From: Tubulanus polymorphus
Taxonomy: Eukaryota; Nemertea; Palaeonemertea; Tubulaniformes; Tubulanidae
Assembly: GCF_964204645.1 (NCBI RefSeq)
Contig: NC_134028.1
Coordinates: 15,055,263 to 15,119,262 of the forward strand
Direction of reading: 5' to 3'
Length of the DNA stretch: 64,000 bases
In this document: in pieces, positions 47,615 through 57,511 of the stretch
How the letters are laid out: the number at the start of each line of letters is the position of its first letter
Position numbering within the stretch: position 1 is the first letter of the stretch
Notes under the pieces: generated by a model
Database searches by the model: none
The model's input: only the letters and a program-made list of their open reading frames with translations
What the model was told of the DNA's origin: nothing
Position numbers and translations under genes: made by a program

Positions 47615-49002
47615 GTAGATAGTTTTCCAAAAGCTTTCCAATATAATAAATCAATTAAATATAATATTCCTGCAAGAGATTTTAATAAAGATATTACATA
47701 TAGAAATGAAGTTTTTAGATTCATTAACTAATTTAGAAATTTATGTAACTGAAACTAATAATTTTAATGCAAAGATGGAAAATATATTTCATGTATATTT
47801 AATTAATTTTAAAAAATTGAAAGATGAAAAACAATGGTTATTAAAATCTAATATGAAGTATTGGCAGAACCAATTAAATTTTGCTGTTTATTGTGCAACA
47901 ACAGGTTGTGGAATTAGTTGGAATGATCATTTGAATAATTCTAAATATAAATTAATTCAAAGTTTATTTAGATTTCATACATACTTTCAAATAAGAATAA
48001 TATTAAATGAATTAGAGTGCGTTTTACCAGGATCTAGGTATTTTAAAGAATTAGACAATTATATTAATTTATCAATGTTTTATAAAATTTGTAATGAATT
48101 TAATATAGATATAAATAATTCTGATTTTAGAACAAAAATTGGAACAATAAGATCACTTCCTTGCCCTAAAAAGATTGCAGAATACTGTGCACTTCCCATA
48201 CCATCTAATAGCTTTTATAATATCTATAATAATAAATTAGGTTATGGTAAAATAGAAACTAAGGATTTAGAAACATTAAATTTCAATAAATTACCGAAAT
48301 TTTATGATAATTTAAAACAAGAAAACAATAACGGTTGGGTTTATTTCATTTTAGAAAATAATGAAGGTTTTACAAAATCAGGTATACAAATAATAAATCA
48401 ATCTATTAGAACTTATTTGATATGTATTTTAGGTGCGCAAGTTGAAACAAGATCACCGATAATTTGGAAATTTAAATACATCATTTTATACACAGAAACA
48501 ATTTAAAGTTTTATTTGAAGATTCCATTCATAATGATAAAAATAGATCGATTCCAGAAAACATTATAAGATATCAAAATTATTTAGATAAATCTCATGTA
48601 AGACTTAATTATTGTATAGGCCCCAATCTATTAATTATTTCTAATGATTTAGTATTGAAGATGGGAAACATAATTGGTTATAATAATCTAATTAAAACTG
48701 CAACAATAAATAATTCATTTGGATCAAATGATATAAATAAAAAGATTATTACTGCTCCAAAATTAATGGAAGGTGAAAAAAATAAAAAACATATTCAATC
48801 AACAGAAACTAAAACTAATAATATTAAATTAAATAATGATACTAAAATAAAAGATTACAATACATCAGAAGATATAAAAACTGATAATATTCAACATGAA
48901 ATAATTAAACTAAATGATGATAATAAATCCCATGAAAATACTAAATTAGCTATAACTTGTATAGGAATTGTTATAGGAGGAATATTATATTTTAAATTTT
49001 AA
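47612..49002 (+). pseudogene. Conserved Polinton protein of unknown function, frame broken
   Basis: Starts MVDSFPKAFQYNKS. The frame shifts at about 47700 into the long frame 47706-48506 and again at about 48480 into the frame ending at 49002. The middle has FAVYCATTGCGISWNDHL and NNEGFTKSGIQIINQSIRTY followed by LGAQVETRS, blocks that recur in Polinton proteins of unknown role. The last part is Asn/Lys-rich and ends in a transmembrane segment (CIGIVIGGILYFKF). Total about 460 codons. Possibly a virion component. The tail is also preserved in Polinton-2. Confidence 0.6.
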
Positions 49003-49021
49003 TTTTTTTATTATGTAAATG
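49003..49021 (+). promoter_or_regulatory. T-run plus TAAATG at a gene start
   Basis: T7 at 49003-49009, six-base spacer, TAAATG at 49016-49021. Confidence 0.55.
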
Positions 49022-50356
49022 GCAGAAGGTGGAGAAGATATTCCATTGAATCCTTTTGGTGATGAACCCGGTATAAGTAATGAACCACAACCTGATTTTA
49101 ATGAAACTAATATTGATAATGATGATGAATCAGCATATAATTCTAATTTAGCAAATAGTGGTTCTAAAGCCCCATCAACAGAAGAAAATGATAGAAGAAT
49201 TAGATCGAGAATACCTACTGAAAATTTAGACCCAGGTTTAGAAAGAGAAAATTTAGAAAATTATGAATTTATGTATGAATTTCAACAGGTATTTGAAGAA
49301 TCTGGATATAATATCAATGATAGAGGTGCCAGACTTTTAGTAAAAGAATTAAAGTTTTTAGATGGTGAATATTATTATCATTTGAAAGATGATTATTATA
49401 TTGATATCTCTTATAAAAAACAAGAAAAAATATTAGCAGAATCAACTTTGCTTAAGTCCGACTCATTACTATCTAGAATTAAAATAATAAGAAATAGTAA
49501 TGAAATAGAAGATGTAACACAAGAAGAAATTATCAAAAATGAAAGAGTATTTAAACAAAGAATTAATAAATTATTTGAAACAATCGATAATAATTTAGAA
49601 CCAGAAACTAGTAGACCTAATTCAAGAGAAGTTCAAACTGAAAAAATTTTACCGAAGGGATTACTTGATGCAACAGATCAAGAATTAGAAGATTTAAATA
49701 TATTTTCTGATAAAGCAATTAGAGAGATTATTAGTATAAGACTTGCATCTGATAAAATTATGCATGATAAAAATATAAGAGATTTAAAAATTAGAACTTT
49801 AGAAAAAGAATTAACTGATAAAAATAAAGAAATAGACCAATTAAAAGAAAATCATCTTTTAAAATCATCTTTTAAAAGAAAAAGATGATTTAGAATATAA
49901 CATAGAATTACAAAAAAAAGAAATTAAATTATTATTAAAATCATATGATTATAATATTGATAGATTAAAAGATGTTTTTAAAAGATATCTAATAAAACCA
50001 GATTCTAGAATATCATTGAAAGATAGAATAAAATTATTATTTAAGTTTGAAGGAATAACAATTCTTTCAATTCTAACAGCTGTAACTATGTTATTTACAA
50101 CAATTGGTTTAGCAATATCAAATGCTTTGAAATCTACTCCTACTCCCAATAAACCGGATAAACCCCCGAATATTTATGGGAACTATCTAAAAAATCTGCT
50201 GCAGCTTTACCCGGAGTTATTGCGTCAATAGTTGGTTTTATATTGAAATCTGCTGGGAATATTCTTAACTTTGCTGCTGAACATATTATTTTATTTTTAA
50301 TTACAGTTGTAAGTGCTATTATTTTTGGGTTAGTAAACATGATTAAAAATAAATAA
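49019..50356 (+). pseudogene. Acidic coiled-coil membrane protein (Polinton), frame broken
   Basis: The frame is open from 49019 to 49888 (289 codons): an acidic N-terminus, a globular part with GYNINDRGARLLVKELKFL, then a long coiled coil. A shift at about 49880 leads to a Lys-rich helix, a hydrophobic segment (GITILSILTAVTMLFTTIGL) and, after a deletion of about 55 bases relative to Polinton-2 near 50175, a C-terminus with AAALPGVIASIVGF and a final membrane segment. This ending is a recurring Polinton feature. It lies directly before the major capsid gene, suggesting an assembly role. Confidence 0.65.
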
Positions 50357-50360
50357 TTAA

Positions 50361-50379
50361 TTTTTTTGTTAAATAAATG
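50361..50379 (+). promoter_or_regulatory. T-run plus TAAATG at the capsid gene start
   Basis: T7 at 50361-50367, six-base spacer, TAAATG at 50374-50379. The Polinton-2 capsid gene has the same arrangement (T10, six-base spacer, ATG at 9350), so it is retained between diverged copies. Confidence 0.6.
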
Positions 50380-51694
50380 AGTGGGAGTTATATAAGTCCT
50401 TCTAAGATTTCTAGAATATCTAATGCTATTAAAGCAGAAAGATCACATCATATAATTACTCATAATCCTTCTAATATTAATCCCGATGAAACTTTATATG
50501 TTCGAATTCCTCGATTAACACAAAATACTTTTTATGTTCCAAATAGTATTTATTTATCAGCTGATATAAAAGTAACTGGTCATGATAGTAATTATGTTGT
50601 AGATAATGTTGGAAGATATTTGATTAAAAAATTAACTATAAAGATTGGTCCAGAAACAGTTTTCTCATTAGATGATTATAATTTATTTATGCATTATAAA
50701 GATTTATGGTTAACTAAAGAAAATAGAAATAATATGATATTTCAAGGCATCCAATCAGAAAACCATAATAAATTAAGATCAGGAGCTAATGACGCAATAG
50801 TAACGCGCACCGCAGATAATTTGATAAAAAAGATTTATGGAAGCAAATATAAAATTTCCATTAGACTTTGAATTGATAAATAACAATGCACCTTTATATA
50901 AATACGCAATTCAAGAAGACGTTATATTCGAGATAACATTTGCTCCTGTAAATGAAATTGTATTATCTAGCGTTGTTAAAGATATGAGTTATAAATTATC
51001 GAATATATGTTTAGAATATGATACAGTAACTGATGAAAATATTGCTAACACAACTCAATACAATCAAGGATTTTCATTATTATATGATTATATTGATAAA
51101 TTTAAAACCGTAACTATTAATGCAAATGATGAAATAATTAATGAGAATAATAACTTCCCAAGAAGATCTATTAAAGGTATATTAATATTTTTTACCATTG
51201 CAACATATTCTAATGGTGCAATACAGGTTGATAAGTATTATAATCCTGAAATAACAAAAGTAGAAATACCTATCGAAGGAATAGCAAATAAAATATTTTG
51301 TCAAGGAATGAGAATGATTGATCAATGGCCAGAAATTAGAAAACATTTTATGAATGAAAAAGTGAAATCATCTGAAAATTGTAGTATTAATCAAATTGAT
51401 TATTATACCGGCCATAAATATGCATTATGGTTAGATTTTAGAACAACAGAGGATAATTCATTACATGGTTCTGGAAAAAAATTACAAAACACTAAAGATG
51501 GAATACAATTATTCATGACAAAGAAAAAAGGAAGCCTGGATTTTAAAATGCACATTTATATTATATCTGACGCGCAATCAAATATTGTAAATTCTCAATT
51601 AGATAGTGTTATGTATCAAAATTTTAACTTTAATGAAAATATATTATATAAATGGAAGGTGGAATATATGAAATACAAACTCCAAGTGAAATGA
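50377..51694 (+). pseudogene. Major capsid protein (double jelly roll), one frameshift
   Basis: Frames 50377-50871 and 50837-51694 make one gene of about 435 codons. The first jelly roll has VRIPRLTQNTFYVPNSIYL, GRYLIKKLTIKIG and LFMHYKDLWLT. The second begins IKFPLDFELINNNAPLYKYA, with VIFEITFAPVNEIV, a typical Polinton hexon pattern. The break is a six-A run at about 50825 where Polinton-2 has five. At the 3' end the stop present in Polinton-2 is replaced by CAA, adding about 27 residues that overlap the next gene's start. The protein would form the capsid shell. Confidence 0.8.
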
Positions 51695-52786
51695 TAACAG
51701 ATATATATTATATATTACCTTATGATGAATACATTAAGTATTTTGGAGATTACTTTAATCAATTCAAATATAGAATAAGTAAAATAAAAGATAATATTGT
51801 AATTAAAATAGAAGATAAGAATGATATTGAATATAAAATAGAAGATGATATTGAAACTAAAATAGAAGATAGTAATAATATTGAAACTAAAATAGAAGAT
51901 GTAACAGCATCTGCATCTTATAATATACCCTCTACATATGATATTGAATCAAAAAAAGATTATTATAATCCAAAATATTGTGATGTATGTTATAAATATA
52001 TATCATATAAAAATTGGGCATCACATAAGAAATCAAAGAAACATATAGAAAAAGAAAAGAATAATAATGATAATAATATATCAGTTAGTAATATAAAAGA
52101 TAATGTTAACCCAATTGAAACTAATGATACCATAGATAATATAACAGAAAATGTAATAAATAATGTTAACCCAATTGAAACTAATGATAATGATATAACA
52201 GATAATGAAATAATTGATGATTCTAAAAAACATTGTTACATTTGTAATTTAGATATCTCTAAAAGTAATTTTTCTAAACATAAAAAATCTAAGGGGCACA
52301 TAGAAAATGAAAAAGAATTAATATGTGATTATTGTAATAAAGAAATTGAACCTATTGATAAAATTACTCATTATAAATCAAAATTACATCTAATTAATGT
52401 TTATAAAAAAGTGGGTATGTTACCATTGTTAGATGAACCAAAGAAATATATCAAATATTTTAATCCTGAAACTAAAAATATCATATATTCTTTAAGTTAT
52501 TATTTGATAAATTATTAGCTTATGCAGAAGATAATCCTGACCAAATATATAAATTAGCGTATAATGGATACCTAGATTTATTTAATTTAATCAATGATAT
52601 TGAATTTGATTTTGATGGTGATAATTCTAATGATTACTTTGAAAAATTAAGAATAAAAGCTGGATTAAGTGATGATGAACGTAGAATGAAGGATGAAATA
52701 GAATTAATAAATATGCCAAAGACTTCTGATGAATTTGATATAAACAAAGATGATTTTATAAATGTATTAGAAACAAAATTAGAATA
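51652..52786 (+). pseudogene. Polinton zinc-finger protein
   Basis: Open for 288 codons (51652-52518), then a shift into a frame ending at 52786. The N-terminal region is acidic with EDxIETKIED repeats. Three Cys/His fingers follow: CDVCYKYISYKNWASHKKSKKH, CYICNLDISKSNFSKHKKSKGH and CDYCNKEIEPIDKITHYKSKLH. The C-terminus is acidic. The fingers resemble those at the start of the polymerase. Likely nucleic-acid binding; possibly a virion core or regulatory protein. Starts inside the capsid gene's extended end, with TAAATG at the ATG. Confidence 0.65.
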
Positions 52787-52830
52787 ATTATTATAAAACT
52801 ATTTATATATCTATAAAAATATTTATATAT

Positions 52831-53092
52831 CTATGCACTAGACGTATGAGTAAGAAAGTAAGAACCCAAGAATCCTTACCAAGAAATATTAATTATAAAC
52901 ATAAATTATAAACATAAATTATAAACATAAATTATAAACATAGTTTTAATATATAATTTATTCATTATTATATATTTCATTTAATAATTCATATTTCTAT
53001 GGACTAGACGTACGTAAGAATCCAAGATTCTTGCCAAGAAAGTAAAAAGGTAAGAATCTTACTTTCTTACTCGTACGTCTAGTACATAGAAA
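52831..53092. repeat. Hairpin between the convergent gene blocks of Polinton-1
   Basis: The 52831-52866 block (ATGCACTAGACGTATGAGTA..) pairs with 53057-53092 as an inverted copy over about 33 bases with few mismatches. A partial third copy lies near 53000. Between them is a run of AAATTATAAACAT repeats (about 52896-52942). It sits between the last plus gene and the ATPase. Likely terminator or DNA-structure element; no gene here. Confidence 0.8.
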
Positions 53093-53130
53093 TATAAATT
53101 AGTTTCTATAATATTCCAAATTATAAATAG

Positions 53131-53742
53131 TTATTGTATAAATTTATATTTATATGGAAATTGTAGTCTCAGTAATGATTTTGAACCTTTATTATTCTTT
53201 CATTTATTCATATATTCATCATGTAATTCAGTAGGTATAATTTGATTTTCCTCCAATGATTGTTGCATAGATTTTCTATCTTTGTTATAAAATAAAACTA
53301 GAAATCTTATATTCGCCCTAAAGTCTCTAACAAATGAATTATATTTTTGATTTAAAACCCATGTTGTTATCCCAAAATGTCTCCCAGAAAAAGCTAAATA
53401 ACATAACTCACTTTCCCTAACTTTTGAATCATGTAAATTTGCACAATCATTTATAATGAATAATGTATTTGATCCTTTGTAAGTATCAATTGCTATTTTT
53501 ATACAACTATCTAAATTTTCTTTTACTATTTCAGGATCTAATATAATAAACTTTTTCATCTTAACTATATCTCTATTATATGTTTTATTCATTTCATAAG
53601 TAGGGCAGAATAATATTATATTATCAAAATGATTCTTATAAATAGTTTCTAACAAATCTAATATGAAATGTGTTTTACCACAATTGGTTACTCCAGTTAT
53701 TAACATATTATGCGGTTCAAATATAAATAAATCTTTATTCAT
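53131..53742 (-). pseudogene. FtsK/A32-type packaging ATPase, premature stop near the end
   Basis: Walker A GVTNCGKTHF lies near residue 17-26, Walker B TLFIINDC near residue 95, and the sensor-like SGRHFGITTWVLNQ near residue 120, as in Polinton and A32-like genome-packaging ATPases. It would pump DNA into capsids. Open from 53742 to a TGA at 53200 (180 codons). Polinton-2 shows that about 25 more codons once followed, ending near 53131. All catalytic motifs are before the stop, so it may still fold. The start overlaps TAAATG and the integrase end. Confidence 0.85.
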
Positions 53743-54745
53743 TTATTCTTTTAATTTTACTAGATAAAATCCATTCATTAAATTTATCATCATATCCTTT
53801 ATATTTCACCAAAGAATACTTTTTTCCTTTAAGAGTTTTTGTTTTCAATACGTTTTCTATTTTGTATTCTATTTCATCTGGATTTGGTACAAGTGATAAT
53901 TCTTGTTCATAGAAACAACCTAATATTTCTTCATCTTTTAGATCTTCTAATTTATAAACAAAAGGTTTAGTTAATATCATCTTTTTAATCTTGAATATTT
54001 CTTCAGTAAAATTAGGGGTATAACCTTTATAAAAGGTTTTTCTATATTTAGATATTCTTACGTGTTGTCCAATTTTGAATCTAGGTTCACCGAAATCATG
54101 TGTAACAAATGCTCCATATAAATCATTCCATACTATTTCTGAATTATCTTCTTTTCTAGCTTGTATAGGTTTCATATTTATAGAACTATGTTTAGAATTA
54201 TTATAACCTTTCACTAAATCATCTAACATATTTATAGACTCACCGATATATTTATATGTTTCATTAGCAGTAAAATATTTCCACATTCTAGTTTTCAATG
54301 TTTTATTAAATCTTTCTATATTAGATGCTTTTTTATCTGAATGTGTTGAAAAATAATCTACATCGTTATCAGATGATAGTTTTTTAAAATCTTTGTTATA
54401 AAATTCCTTACCTTCATCAAATTGTATCTTATCTGGAATAGCTTCTTTAAATATTGATTTAAAAGCATTTGTCACTTCTATACCAGTTTTATTTTTGATT
54501 GGAATTGACCATGCGTATCTACTGAATATATCTATAACATTCAGTATCCAGAAATATCCTTTGTTGTATTCCTCTAAGTTCTTCATGTCAATTAAATCTG
54601 CTTGCCATTGTTGATCGATATATGAAACCATAACTTTTCTTGTTAAATAAGTTTTATCCATTTTCTTGTTTATTTGATATGTTGGTTGATTTTGTAACCA
54701 CGACTGTAATTCACTATATTTTGTCATTGGAATCATCTTTATCAT
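53735..54745 (-). CDS. Polinton integrase (rve) with chromodomain
   Basis: Intact 336 codons. Catalytic residues are the Asp in QWQADLIDMKN, the Asp in KIQFDEGKEFYN and the Glu in KASNIERFNKTLK, spaced as in retroviral-type integrases. After an SH3-like region (FKIGQHVRISKY) a chromodomain ends the protein (YKIENVLKTK..KYKGYDDKFNEWI). It would join element ends to 6-bp staggered targets, consistent with the GTAGTG duplication. The N-terminal H2C2 zinc domain of longer integrases is missing, so the true start may lie upstream in broken sequence. It overlaps the ATPase start by 8 bases. Confidence 0.9.
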   Translation of the reverse strand: MIKMIPMTKYSELQSWLQNQPTYQINKKMDKTYLTRKVMVSYIDQQWQADLIDMKNLEEYNKGYFWILNVIDIFSRYAWSIPIKNKTGIEVTNAFKSIFKEAIPDKIQFDEGKEFYNKDFKKLSSDNDVDYFSTHSDKKASNIERFNKTLKTRMWKYFTANETYKYIGESINMLDDLVKGYNNSKHSSINMKPIQARKEDNSEIVWNDLYGAFVTHDFGEPRFKIGQHVRISKYRKTFYKGYTPNFTEEIFKIKKMILTKPFVYKLEDLKDEEILGCFYEQELSLVPNPDEIEYKIENVLKTKTLKGKKYSLVKYKGYDDKFNEWILSSKIKRINE

Positions 54746-55013
54746 CAGATTTGAATTTTGATTTATATATTACGCCGGATAATATAATAACTGTTACTAA
54801 TCCCATTGTAATATATAATTTATAATTACTTCCAGCATTAGAAGAATCAGATGGATTATCATTCGAATCAATATCAGATAAAGTCTTTGATTCATTTATA
54901 TCAGTTAATTTCTTTTTCTTAGCTTTTTTTAATTCTGAAGATCTTTTACCTAATTCTCTTGCCCATTTAATTTGTTTTTCAGATCTAGCCTTTTTCTAAA
55001 CATCATCACTCAT
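54714..55013 (-). pseudogene. Small Polinton transmembrane protein, one early stop
   Basis: About 100 codons from ATG at 55013. A TAG is codon 6. The rest is open: a basic helix (KQIKWARELGKRSSELKKAKKKK), an Asp/Ser-rich linker, a transmembrane segment (LYITMGLVTVIILSGVIY) and a charged tail. Small basic proteins with one membrane span next to the integrase are common in Polintons; role unknown. Its ATG lies inside the last codons of the upstream gene (ATGAGTGA), and it overlaps the integrase start. Confidence 0.55.
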
Positions 55014-55608
55014 TTATTTTAGTTAATTTTTGTTCTGATTCATTTTCTGTTTCGACGTTTGGTTGTAGTACATCTGTTTCGTTCTTACCTGATTTATATT
55101 CCATAGATTTGATGTTCGAAAACGTTATGACGCCAGTAGAAATTAATGTCATAACCGATCCTAATTGAAATGAAGCATAACCAACCCATTTTTGTAATTC
55201 AGTCATAACTAAGTAGTCATTTTTCAAATCACTATATAATTTATTTTCATCATCAATTGGTATTAACTGGTTACATAACTTAGAATAACATTTGACAATA
55301 CCATCTGAAATAGAATCATTTATTCTAGCTAATCTTGCCTCTTCATAAATCTTAAAATATTTTTTTACTTAATCGGGTTTCATAGCATCTAATTCTTGAA
55401 AAGTAATAATTCTATTTAAAAACTCTTTAGTTTTTCCACCGGCAATCAATAGTTCTAGATGATGCTTACAATATAACTAGTATTCATAATCTATATTACA
55501 ATTAACTTGAGCACAATTAGTTACAACTGTATCTTAATTATCACTTATACCCAAATCATCTTATGTTTTTTCAATATCAATACTATTCTTATTAGATTTC
55601 GTTGACAT
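55006..55608 (-). pseudogene. Polinton protein of ~200 codons with four in-frame stops
   Basis: Reads in a single frame from ATG 55608 (preceded by TATATAA) to TGA at 55006. It includes a Cys-containing N-terminal half (TNCAQVNCN, LYCKHHLELL), a helical middle and a hydrophobic segment (YASFQLGSVMTLISTGVITF). The first half contains TAA or TAG at four codons but no shift; the last 73 codons are open. Each stop is one C-to-T change from a Gln codon, though other origins are possible. Not recognised. Confidence 0.5.
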
Positions 55609-55855
55609 TTATATAGGATAAAAATAACAAGAAAATATAATAAGTATTCTTCAAATGATACTAGTATCTCTTTAGATTAATACTAGCTTAGTTAAAGGTA
55701 AAGAATATTAGTATTAGTTATTGTTTTTTTAGTATTTTTTATTTGTGATATAAAGTATTCTTTTTTGAAAAGAAAATATTAAAAATATAATAGAATTCAC
55801 TAGCTAGTTGAAGTTATAGTTTTTTAAATATTTTTTATTTAAAATCTATTATTCT
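55609..55855. other. Noncoding gap in Polinton-1
   Basis: Very AT-rich, with repeated AGTATT/AAGTATTCTT and TAGTATTAGTTATT motifs and T-runs. No ORF or clear structure beyond the upstream region of the gene starting at 55608. Confidence 0.5.
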
Positions 55856-56524
55856 TCAACCACTCAATAAAGATTCAACATATTGTTCATTATTTGGATC
55901 ATTGTTCCATAATTCAATGAATTTCTTTGCTTTATCTAATTGATCCAAATATAACTGTAAATCTAGTTTATTAGATTTGATTTGATTTTCTTTCTTTTCT
56001 AAAGGCCTTAAATTCTTCCAGTTCCAGATTAGCTTCTTATTATAATCATCACTCACGTCAAATTTAGAAATCGGCAACACGTGATCAATATGAAAGTATT
56101 CACCATTATTATCTATATTCATTTTATCATCGAATTGATATATTATCCATGATTTGAAAAATTCATCTGAACAACCCAACAAATTAGATAGTGTTTCTGA
56201 ATGTGTTTCTTTGTTGAATAATTGTGTTAATCTAGATCTTAAGCATTGTTTCAATCTAAAATTAAGATCTGTTTGATATCTTTCTCTCATATATTCTGCC
56301 ATATAATAATTATAATGTTCTATATTATCTTCTCGGTATTGTTTGGTATATAGTTTAAAACAAGTTTTACAGCAATATTGAAAACCATCTTTGCTAATCT
56401 TACGCTTACTAAATTCTGTTGAAGCTAATTTATCGATTTCACACTTAGAACACTTCTTGTAGTATATATTTATAACGCCGGTGTTATTTGTAATATTGAT
56501 AATTTGTGGTTGTTCTGGTTCCAT
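55856..56524 (-). CDS. HNH endonuclease carried by Polinton-1
   Basis: Intact 222 codons. N-terminal zinc region (CSKCEIDK..FSKRKISKDGFQYCCKTC), a central helical part, then the HNH core HIDHVLPISKFD..WNWKNLRPLEKKENQIKSNK, with the His-Asp-His and downstream Asn of the beta-beta-alpha metal fold. HNH proteins of this kind occur in large DNA viruses and phages as homing or accessory nucleases. A possible role is homing, or exclusion of other elements. The C-terminal tail (KAKKFIELWNNDPNNEQYVE) is repeated in the neighbouring ORF. TAAATG at the start. Confidence 0.85.
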   Translation of the reverse strand: MEPEQPQIINITNNTGVINIYYKKCSKCEIDKLASTEFSKRKISKDGFQYCCKTCFKLYTKQYREDNIEHYNYYMAEYMRERYQTDLNFRLKQCLRSRLTQLFNKETHSETLSNLLGCSDEFFKSWIIYQFDDKMNIDNNGEYFHIDHVLPISKFDVSDDYNKKLIWNWKNLRPLEKKENQIKSNKLDLQLYLDQLDKAKKFIELWNNDPNNEQYVESLLSG

Positions 56525-56603
56525 TTATTATACGTATTTTTTTTACTAAATTGGTTAATATTTTAGAATCCTCTTCCATTTCTTCGACCAACGTCATCCT
56601 TTT

Positions 56604-56855
56604 TCATTCCTCGCTGCTTTTGATAAGTTGTTTCGATTCCTTGATATCAAATTCCTCAACATATTGTTCATTATTTGGATCATTGTTCCATTGATCAATA
56701 AATTTCTTTGCCTTTGTTAACTGTTCTGAATATAACTGTAAATATTCTAGTTTCAATTTATTCTCTAAATGTGTTTTAGTTTTATTGTGTCTTGCTTTTT
56801 GGGATTTATCTACATTGATATTACATGTTGGGCAGTAGTACTTATTTGCTTCCAT
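56604..56855 (-). CDS. Chimeric ORF: polymerase N-terminal finger fused to HNH tail
   Basis: 83 codons. Residues 1-38 are the polymerase start (MEANKYYCPTCN..) encoded by the right terminal repeat; residues 39-66 or so repeat the C-terminal tail of the HNH protein (KAKKFIDQWNNDPNNEQYVE). A short unrelated end follows. It arose because the terminal repeat copies the polymerase start next to a duplicated HNH end. It would be driven by the same upstream sequence as the polymerase. Whether it is expressed is unknown. Confidence 0.6.
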   Translation of the reverse strand: MEANKYYCPTCNINVDKSQKARHNKTKTHLENKLKLEYLQLYSEQLTKAKKFIDQWNNDPNNEQYVEEFDIKESKQLIKSSEE

Positions 56856-57337
56856 TTTAATACTAAATTTTTTATTAAAATTGATTTTAGAAGTTATTCA
56901 TTTATATTTTATTCATATATATGAATATTTTAAGAGTAATAGGGAATATGTTGTTTCAGGTTAAAGGTTGAATGGTCGAGTTCATTAATAACGAATATTA
57001 AAAGTAATTTAAAACTATAATATATTTTCATAACCGTGTGTATTTCAGTTGAATAATAGAATAATTATTATTATTTGAATATATTTGATTATATGAATGT
57101 GTGTATTGTAAATAAATCAATTGGTCGCGGAGCGGAGCAGTAGCGAAGTGGAGCGACCAATTGATTTAATACAATATGCTTTTTAAATTATTGATATCTT
57201 AGAATAAATATTTAGTTATAATATAAAATGTACACGGTTATGAAAATATATTATAGTTTTAAATTACTTTTAATGTTTTGTTTTTAATGAACTCGACCGT
57301 TCGACCTTTGATCTGAAACAACATATTCCCTATTACT
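56742..57337 (-). repeat. Polinton-1 right terminal inverted repeat (596 bp)
   Basis: Inverse of 40454-41035 with a few differences and small indels. The terminal part is itself an inverted repeat (about 56935-57337), with the GC-rich centre GGTCGCGGAGCGGAGC at 57123-57138. Ends at 57337, followed by GTAGTG. Confidence 0.9.
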
Positions 57338-57511
57338 GTAGTGAACATAAAAAGATACAGTACAAAGATACAGTACGGTGTACAGTTAAGGACATGATTC
57401 CATAGCACCCATACCAGAGACATTTTGTTCAGACAAGGACTATTAGTTAAACACTAATCTTCATTTTCAGCAATTAAAGATCTGGTGAATTAATTAGTGA
57501 TTCGGTCTTTC

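Larger units (their letters stand above)
40454..57337 (+). mobile_element. Polinton-1: 16.9 kb Polinton/Maverick, nearly complete
   Basis: Flanked by GTAGTG on both sides (40448-40453 and 57338-57343), the 6-bp duplication expected for Polintons. The termini are AGTAATAGGG and its complement, inside inverted repeats of about 590 bp. It carries protein-primed polymerase B, integrase, packaging ATPase and both capsid proteins, the set that makes Polintons virus-like. About 15 genes are packed with short gaps in two converging blocks. I find no adenain-type protease. Frames of polymerase, penton, major capsid and others are broken by one or a few small lesions. Confidence 0.95.

Noticed and set aside
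55006-55608. Reassigned stop codons (TAA/TAG as Gln)
   Set aside because: Other genes in the same element use CAA for Gln and end normally at TAA, so a changed code is unlikely.
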